DNA of 64,000 nt from Bryobacterales bacterium (GTDB lineage Bacteria; Acidobacteriota; Terriglobia; Bryobacterales; Bryobacteraceae): positions 62,001 to 126,000 of the forward strand of contig JADZGD010000036.1 of the NCBI GenBank assembly GCA_020854055.1, in the 5' to 3' direction. The notes beneath the pieces were generated by a model. It saw only the letters and a list, made by a program, of their open reading frames with translations, did no database searches and had not been told where the DNA came from. Position 1 is the stretch's first letter. Every line of letters begins with the position of its first letter. Shown in pieces: positions 63,263 to 64,000 of the stretch. The position numbers and the translations under genes were made by a program.

Positions 63263-64000
63263 ATGCCGATTTCAGTGCCGGCTACTTTGGTGACCCGCCG
63301 TTTATGGCTGGAGATGCTGACCGCGGTTGCCGCTCCGCAGCCACCTGCTCCGCTTGAAGAAGTGATCGTGGTGTACAAGCAGCACTTCGACATCGGGTTC
63401 ACGGACCTGGCGCGCAATGTGGTGACAAAGTATCGCACCACCATGATCGACAAGGCGCTGGGGATTGTGGAGCAGACCCGTAAACTGCCGCCCGAGGCTC
63501 GCTTCGTTTGGACCATTCCGGGCTGGCCCATGGCGGAGATTTTGTGGAGGGGCCAGGAGCCGGAACGGCGGCGGCGAGTGCTGGAAGCGTATCGCGCCGG
63601 GTACTTTGTTACTCACGGGATGCCATTCACCACGGAAACGGACTTCCTGGATGTGGAGACGCTGGTGCGCGGGTTGGGGTTTTCGACCCGGCTGGCTACT
63701 GAAAACGGGAAGGATCTGCCTCGGGATGCCAAGGTGACCGATGTGATGTGTCACTCCTGGGTACTCCCGACGATGCTCCGGCATGCGGGGATTGATTTTC
63801 TGCATATCGGAGCCAATTCGGCCATGCGGAGGCCGGAGACGCCCGTGCTGTTCTGGTGGGAAGGACCCGATGGCTCTCGGCTGCTGACGTTCTACTCCAC
63901 CGGGTATGGAACCGGGCTTGTACCGCCTGAGGGGTGGCCGTACCGCGTGTGGCTGGCGCTGATCCATACCAGCGATAATCTTGGTCCGCCCGATCCCGAG
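63263..64000 (+). CDS. GH38-like hydrolase, DUF5054 type, 3' end outside window
   Basis: The frame is open for 246 codons to the window edge. After a short leader (LWLEMLTAVAAPQPP) the product reads VIVVYKQHFDIGFTDLARNV, with an H-x-D metal motif as in alpha-mannosidase (GH38) catalytic domains. FVWTIPGWPM, VMCHSWVLPTMLRHAGIDF and FLHIGANSAMRRPE follow. DUF5054-type proteins of this pattern are found in soil bacteria and probably cut glycosidic bonds. The start at 63263 lies 22 bases past the IS remnant. The remaining part, and any signal for export, cannot be judged. Confidence 0.8.
   Translation, partial: MPISVPATLVTRRLWLEMLTAVAAPQPPAPLEEVIVVYKQHFDIGFTDLARNVVTKYRTTMIDKALGIVEQTRKLPPEARFVWTIPGWPMAEILWRGQEPERRRRVLEAYRAGYFVTHGMPFTTETDFLDVETLVRGLGFSTRLATENGKDLPRDAKVTDVMCHSWVLPTMLRHAGIDFLHIGANSAMRRPETPVLFWWEGPDGSRLLTFYSTGYGTGLVPPEGWPYRVWLALIHTSDNLGPPDPE

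Overview
The window looks like chromosomal DNA of an Acidobacteriota bacterium of the Solibacter/Bryobacter kind. This is an inference from gene content: a DUF2934 protein, a UPF0182 membrane protein, DUF72, many small secreted proteins of unknown function, a GGDEF-type protein with a huge Ala/Glu/Val-rich repeat region, high G+C, and frequent GTG and TTG starts. Genes are densely packed and often overlap by 4 to 40 bases. Most of the window is housekeeping or lineage-typical; the only clearly scrambled stretch is at the right end.

Left (1-13.9 kb): one minus-strand type VI secretion operon, in transcription order tssB, tssC, hcp, tagJ, tssA, tssE, tssF, tssG, clpV, vgrG and a LysM-like gene cut by the window edge. 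It supplies sheath, inner tube, baseplate, spike and recycling ATPase. The membrane-complex genes (tssJ, K, L, M) are not in view and could lie further left. A 400-base divergent region carrying three AAAACGTT-type boxes separates tssB from a plus-strand hybrid histidine kinase (14.3-16.3 kb).

Middle (16.3-39.5 kb): aspartate kinase, CMP kinase and a 2Fe-2S ferredoxin (minus); a minimal zinc metallopeptidase and a secreted glycosidase-like protein (plus); an enolase-superfamily dehydratase; a deacetylase-ACP-FabF operon; two secreted unknowns; an Rrf2 regulator with cysteine synthase behind a perfect inverted-repeat operator; DUF72, dihydroorotase and UPF0182; then, on the minus strand, the repeat-rich degenerate GGDEF protein, a VirB10-like glycine-zipper protein and MutY.

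Right-middle (39.9-59.4 kb): UvrA followed by three secreted proteins, a large RNA/protein methyltransferase divergent from LexA, DUF2934, endonuclease IV overlapping LeuRS, a PEGA protein, pyruvate carboxylase, a PDZ protein with a broken hydrolase domain, homoserine dehydrogenase and a secreted methyltransferase. UvrA, MutY, Nfo and LexA make this stretch rich in DNA-repair functions. Aspartate kinase and homoserine dehydrogenase share a pathway but are 40 kb apart.

Right end (59.4-64 kb): a tRNA-Ser(GCT) gene followed by a graveyard of gene pieces: a tyrosine integrase that is truncated and frameshifted, a scrap of a surface protein, a 5'-truncated DNA methyltransferase spliced in frame to a 5'-truncated FG-GAP propeller protein, and a 327-base insertion-sequence remnant with matching inverted ends. 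An apparently intact GH38-like hydrolase then begins and runs off the edge. I read this as the decayed tRNA-proximal end of a genomic island. I did not find a convincing new multi-gene system. The best leads are the chimeric gene, the decayed island and a few unassigned regulatory sites and secreted-protein operons.
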